Assembly: GCA_954871525.1 (NCBI GenBank)
Contig: OX940868.1
Location: forward strand, 25,105,056 to 25,169,055
Length of the DNA: 64,000 bases
Source of the DNA: Parietaria judaica
Taxonomy: Eukaryota > Streptophyta > Magnoliopsida > Rosales > Urticaceae
Direction of reading: 5' to 3'
A program made the position numbers and the translations under genes. How positions within the stretch are numbered: position 1 is the stretch's first letter; every line of letters begins with the position of its first letter. Below the pieces are notes generated by a model, which saw only the letters and a program-made list of their open reading frames with translations, had not been told where the DNA came from and ran no database searches. Below are positions 59,155 through 64,000 of this stretch, one piece after another.

Positions 59155-60419
59155 TAAATTACATCTTTGTCAATAGTCTTTTTCTGATTTTAATTTAAAA
59201 TAATGCATGAAAGGCGTTCATTGATCACGAGAAAATAACTATTGTTAATAAACAATTGCTTGTCTTTCTAATGAACATTATACAACTTGACAGCCAAAGT
59301 GGAAACCAAATTCTAAGAACATTAACATCTAAAAAACCATAAACCAAACTATGAAACAAAACAATGTCTACACTAGAGCATCGTTTCTTTTTTCGTGAAT
59401 TAGAACATAGTGCATCATAAAAAAAATATAGATAGATTATACTATAGGCAAATTTTGACAATATTAGTTATCTAAATACTATAGAATTGAAAAATAAAAA
59501 TGAACATTTATTATTAAATAAAGTTTTTAGGTATAAATGAGTCTCGATATCGGTTCTTAAAGTAAAACCAAATAAAAAAGACTCAATACTATATAAATGG
59601 ATTGAAAATTTTATGGACCCAAATCGTATTATTCGACTCAATAATTTAAAAAACTAGTTTTAATAATTCAATAATTTAAACTATAGAAACTAGTTTTAGT
59701 TTACAGCTGAGTACAGTAGTCAAAGTTGGAGTTTCAGGAGGAGTTTTGTAAAAAAAAATTGGGCAGTTTGCATCTTTGGGTGTCAATAACGCTCCCTCAA
59801 ATGACGGAGCTGCACAACCAAAACATGATTTTAAATTATCGAATATAGAGAGCTCCTATGATGCAGCACCAGCCAATCTACCGATTGAATTCGTGCATCC
59901 GAGGCCCTCGATGGACCTGAATTTTGGCGCAAGTCCGAAGAAGTTGCGCCAATGCTAGAAGATGGCTGAAAAGAGCACGTGCAGTGGTGGCTCGGTATGC
60001 TTACGATTGCCTAAATTATTTACACTTGTTTCCGTACTTGTTTATATACATTAATGCTCTTGTTTCTCGAAAATGTGTAGGTTTCCGATTTGCTATAACC
60101 CGGGGCCTACGTTGCTGAAAGAAGCCGCTTTGTGAATAATGTAGACCATTTAGTTGTAGGTAATGATGACCGGTTGTAACTTCCGATATAACTTCCGTTA
60201 TTTTGCTACTAATTCGACGCTGGCTATGAGCTCGAATATTTATGTGGAGATGGCTCTTCAGCTTGTCTGTAGGAGGTGTAGTGTGTGTATATATATATGA
60301 CTAAAGTTAACAAATAGTTCTTATTTCATTTAGATTTAAGAGTAATTCTTTACTCTTTAGAGCGAAGAATTTGACTTTGCGTTTGGAAGATGAGCATAGT
60401 TAATCTCATTCTTTATTTC
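59155..60419. other. Intergenic region with one unexplained short frame
   Basis: AT-rich. A 60-codon plus-strand frame (59776-59958) ends in FVHPRPSMDLNFGASPKK. It has a less AT-rich codon pattern than its surroundings and could be the tail of an old exon or a gene fragment; I do not recognise the family. Confidence 0.4.
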
Positions 60420-60776
60420 CTTATTGAACCTCCGCAGTCTTTCCTTTCTCTTCCTTGTGTGCAGTGACCGAATTCACCATCCCGGGAAGCAATTCGGTCC
60501 CGGCCTCGCCGCCCCGGTAAAGACTGCAGGCCCCCACCTGACATCCACGCTTGCAAAGCCCAGCCGGGTCGTATCCAAGACCACGAACGCCCCGTCCGAA
60601 CAGAACCCCGTTCGCCTCTATGAACTCCGATCGCCTCTATGAACTCCAATATAGACTCTCGGCACCCTCTTTGCATTAGCGATCAAACTGACAATCTTGG
60701 AAAATGGCCAATCCGTAACCTCGGCAGCAACCACAACTACGCACGGAAACACCACCGCGCTCCCATTCTTGAAATC
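60420..60776 (-). pseudogene. BAHD acyltransferase pseudogene fragment (C-terminal part)
   Basis: One minus-strand frame reads NGSAVVFPCVVVVAAEV then SKIVSLIANAKR. After a 19-bp tandem duplication another reads FVVLDTTRLGFASVDVRWGP then AVFTGAARPGP and FPG. These match the order of the (G)NA...P...A region and the DFGWG-type motif near the C-terminus of benzyl-alcohol-benzoyltransferase-like BAHD enzymes, here DVRWGP instead of DFGWG. Such enzymes acylate alcohols or amines from acyl-CoA in the cytosol. The HxxxD catalytic half is missing, stops and frameshifts occur, and no exon partner was seen. It is more GC-rich than its surroundings, as expected of a former coding sequence. Confidence 0.7.
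60612..60649. repeat. 19-bp tandem duplication inside the pseudogene
   Basis: TCGCCTCTATGAACTCC plus two bases occurs twice in direct succession. Nineteen is not a multiple of three, so it shifts the reading frame. Confidence 0.95.
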
Positions 60777-63700
60777 TTTGCTCTTAATTTTCAACAAAAA
60801 AATTAAGTAATTGAAATATTAATCAGAATTTTCGGTTATTATGTAAGTAATAAAAAATTTAAATAACGAACTAATCCAAAATTTATTTATTCACTGATTA
60901 ATTCGAAACATTAGTAGCCAATCTGAAAAAAAAAAATTGTTTAGATTACAAATAATACTTTATCATTGAAAAAAAAATTGTGATTAATTAATCCAATTTG
61001 ACTAATCCAGATGAAGGATTTGAGCTCTATTCTATTTTCTCGACCTATCCCTTTTTTCTAGCCTTATTCAGGTCGCGTTTGGCACAACTTATTTAATCAT
61101 ATTTTTATTTTTAAAATAAACTAAACTACGTTTCACGTGTTTGGTAAAATTGCTTTTTATATAATACACAAAAATGATCCGGGTATCTCGTTTTAAAACC
61201 CAGATTTATTACCTGAATTCGGGTTAGTAACCGGTCCGGTTAATAAATTCGGATCCACTTTTTTTATTTTAAAAGCGTAACATTGTCTCTACTTGTCTCA
61301 AACTAAACATTGTCTCAAAAACAAAATAAAATTCCACCATTTTGTCTCAAAAATTAAAATACATTAATAAACCCTAAAGAATTTAAAGGTGTGAGTGAAC
61401 AATAGGTTTTGAGAAGCGAGCAATGGCTCAAAAATAAATAGACAAATCTTAAGAAATTAAAGGAAAAATAAATAAATTAATAAATCTGGTCTTAAACCGA
61501 GTATCGAGTATCCAATTTTGAAATTCTAATACATGATACCCGTATTCAATTCTAATCCGAATACGGGTACTCGAATTCAAATCCTGATACAGATTTGATT
61601 TTTTACTCAGTTTTCAAGTTTTGTTTTCACCCCTCAGGCCTCAGCTCAGCCACAAATGACCATTTGATGGCCGTTTTTACATCCAATGAGTTACATTGTC
61701 ATTATGCAATGGTACTATTGTGTTTTTTCATTCTATTTTCTATTTTATGCCCAAGATATTTTTAACTCTTTTTAAACGTGCAAAATATTCCTAATGTTGA
61801 ACCCTCAATTATTCATAATGTTCACAAAATCTGAATTGAATTACGTGCAATTTTTCTATTTTAAATATATATTTTCTTAATTTATAGTGTATCAAAAGTC
61901 ATCGTAAAATAAAACTATATAAGAAACAAATATTTTTTTATATATATTGGGGTTGGGCGAGAGAAATTTAAGGGAAAATAAATAGTGTCGTGATGCTTAA
62001 TATTGTGGCGTAGATGTTGAGATTAATGTATCTCATATGTTATAATTTACGTGTATATCGGTGCAATAATGGATTAAGACCCAAAAATATGACGATTATA
62101 TTGAATTTTATTAAAATATATTTAAAATAATATGTTAATCAAATTTAATATAAAACATCAGTGATTGATAAAATTATCTTTTAGCATCGGTAGCATAACT
62201 TTTCGACTTTAAATATAAAAAATAAAAAAATAAAAATTTGTATAAATAATTATGTTAATTTAATCAAAGACTCAACTTGTTCACCTGTAATAAATTCTTC
62301 AATTTTATTTTGGAAACATTGTAAAAATGATTTTGAAATAGAGTTTTAAAATTTAAGAAAAAAAAAGGAAAAATATATAAAAAGAATTAGTTTTTTTTTA
62401 TGAAAAAATAATTAGTTAAATACACGACCAAACCATCCTATTATAGGATATTGATGCCGCAAACAATCAATATCCTATTTTCTATATGTACTTTGGTACA
62501 AGTGATTGTTTGCGGCATCAATATCCTATTTTCTTGGATGTAGTGATGATGATCGTGCTCCTTTCAATTCCAATAAGAAAAGTAGCTATGTTTTGGAATT
62601 GGAGACGATTTCGGTTCACTTACTTTTGGTAAAACCTTATATTATTTTAATGTGTCGGTGTAAATGATATCAAACCTTATATGTTATTTGATAAAGGTGT
62701 GTTTTTCCAAGATTTGAAATAAAGTAGTTGTCACTATAGCTTGCTTTATTGATTAATTAAGACACAAAACCAGAATATAGTTGGCAAAATCTAAGCACTT
62801 TCTCACCATTTGAGGGCACCCTGGCTTCCTCTTTCTTCTCACTCCAAATTTTAATTAATGATTAATGAATAATATTGATTAAATTATATACTTATTCAAC
62901 TTTGACTCTAAAATTAGTATTAGATTAATACTCGGTGAATTATTAACAAAGTTGTTTTCTCTTCTAACTCATTTGTCGCTTGGTTTAAAGTCTTTTATTA
63001 TTGACGAGAAAAAACTAAGTGTTAAATTGATACATTCTGACCGGGAAAGAAAGATAATGTGTTTCGCCCCGCCTAAGAAAATGTTAATTTAGTTATTTAG
63101 TTTATAATTTTTATTTTTTGAATTAAAAAATAATTAATATAAGTAATATTGTTTAAGTAGATTTAACGTGAATATTTTAACTGTATTAATTTACAATAGA
63201 AAGCAGAAAAAAAAAATTGAATTTCCTATAAATATTTATATTTAATAAAGTATAGTCTCCTCAATCACATGATATGTTCTTAAATCGATCGCTTTGTGTT
63301 GGCACTGTCAGATTGTCGGTCGTAAATATTGACAACTAGTGATTTTTAGCCGCAATTTTTAAGCTTCTCAATAATGCTATGCCAGTATAGATTAATTTTG
63401 GTGATCTAATCTTTGCTTTGCAATATTGAAGCCAAAAGCAGATGATTCTCCAATTGATGCAATTATCGAAGAAATACAATTGGAATTGGCTTCATCAAAC
63501 ACAGATTTACTCTTTTTTTCTTCCGATCTAATGTATTGTTAAATTAAAGGATGATTGCGATATATTGTTTGAAAAGCCGGTAAAATCTTCAAAAGAAAAT
63601 TAACGGATAAATTTTCTTATGTTGAATGAAACGTGTTTTTAAGTATTTACAAAGTAGTATAATCTCGTGATACGTCGTGAATGTAGGCACTTGAATGCAC

Positions 63701-64000
63701 GTTTTCTTCTATATAGAACAATTAATCCGAGATTAAAAAAAATAAAATATATACCGCCTTTCTTGAATAACAATAGAAAATTACACTGCAATTATTATTT
63801 ATTAGATTACATATATGTGATATTTGCAACACCTTAATTTCTAGTAGAGTAGTAAATCTGAACAAAAAAGTAAATTAATAAGGTCTAATATCATAAATAG
63901 GTACATCTTTTGGTTAACTTGATTTAAATAGGTACATAAACTTTCTTCACCCCTAAACAAATTACACTTTAATTATATTTATAACTCTATATTGTAACTA
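60777..64000. other. Intergenic region, no gene seen
   Basis: AT-rich. 61030-61640 has repeated GGGTA/CGGGT words of no known meaning. 62443-62529 is a perfect hairpin. No coding frame of interest was seen on either strand. Confidence 0.6.
62443..62529. repeat. Perfect hairpin with 27-bp arms
   Basis: The left arm ATAGGATATTGATGCCGCAA continues to CAATCA (62443-62469). The right arm (62503-62529) is its exact inverse. The loop is 33 bases. ATCAATATCCTATTTTCT also occurs twice as a direct repeat overlapping loop and right flank. Confidence 0.92.

Overview
This is nuclear DNA from a flowering plant, very probably a eudicot. It is AT-rich, with spliced GT-AG introns, long gene-poor stretches, many (AT)n tracts and plant-type transposons. 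Four protein genes look functional, all on the minus strand: a class IV homeodomain-leucine zipper regulator of the ATML1/PDF2 type (17574-20871, 10 coding exons), a ROP-interactive CRIB (RIC) protein (44402-45827, 4 exons), nuclear transport factor 2 (51456-52787, 2 exons) and an OST3/OST6 subunit of oligosaccharyltransferase (55362-56387, no intron). They do not form an operon or a shared pathway. They are separate genes in transposon-rich surroundings.

Layout. 1-8992 is a Ty1/copia retrotransposon cut by the left window edge. Its 3' LTR is complete and unusually long (2744 bp); its PBS and PPT are clear, its pol frame is broken by one stop, and no gag is recognisable. 9181-9852 is the decayed end of an element encoding a Tyr/Glu/Asp-rich protein. 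It is interrupted by a PIF/Harbinger transposon (9853-13514) with a broken transposase, an intact Myb-like ORF and a 52-bp tandem array between the two divergent genes. The HD-ZIP IV gene follows, with a CT-rich leader and an L1 box upstream. 22-44 kb is a gene desert holding a small hAT-like MITE with 8-bp target duplication, foldback elements, a solo LTR with 5-bp target duplication, SINE-like pieces, local tandem duplications and microsatellites.

The RIC gene has a 971-bp near-perfect palindrome with 9-bp target duplication (46292-47262) in its upstream region. After NTF2 and OST3/6 comes a complete small non-autonomous LTR element (57376-59149) with 254-bp LTRs, TAATC target duplication, a PBS and a PPT. 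Its interior codes for acidic YDE-type and PR-type amino-acid repeats and is related to the fragment at 9.2 kb. A BAHD acyltransferase pseudogene (60420-60776) and a perfect 27-bp-arm hairpin (62443-62529) lie in the otherwise empty right end.

The most interesting items are the dispersed Tyr-rich miniature LTR family, the palindromic element beside the RIC gene, the gag-less but young copia element with repeated leader hairpins, and a GC-AG intron in the HD-ZIP IV gene. All calls rest on reading the sequence; no database search was possible.
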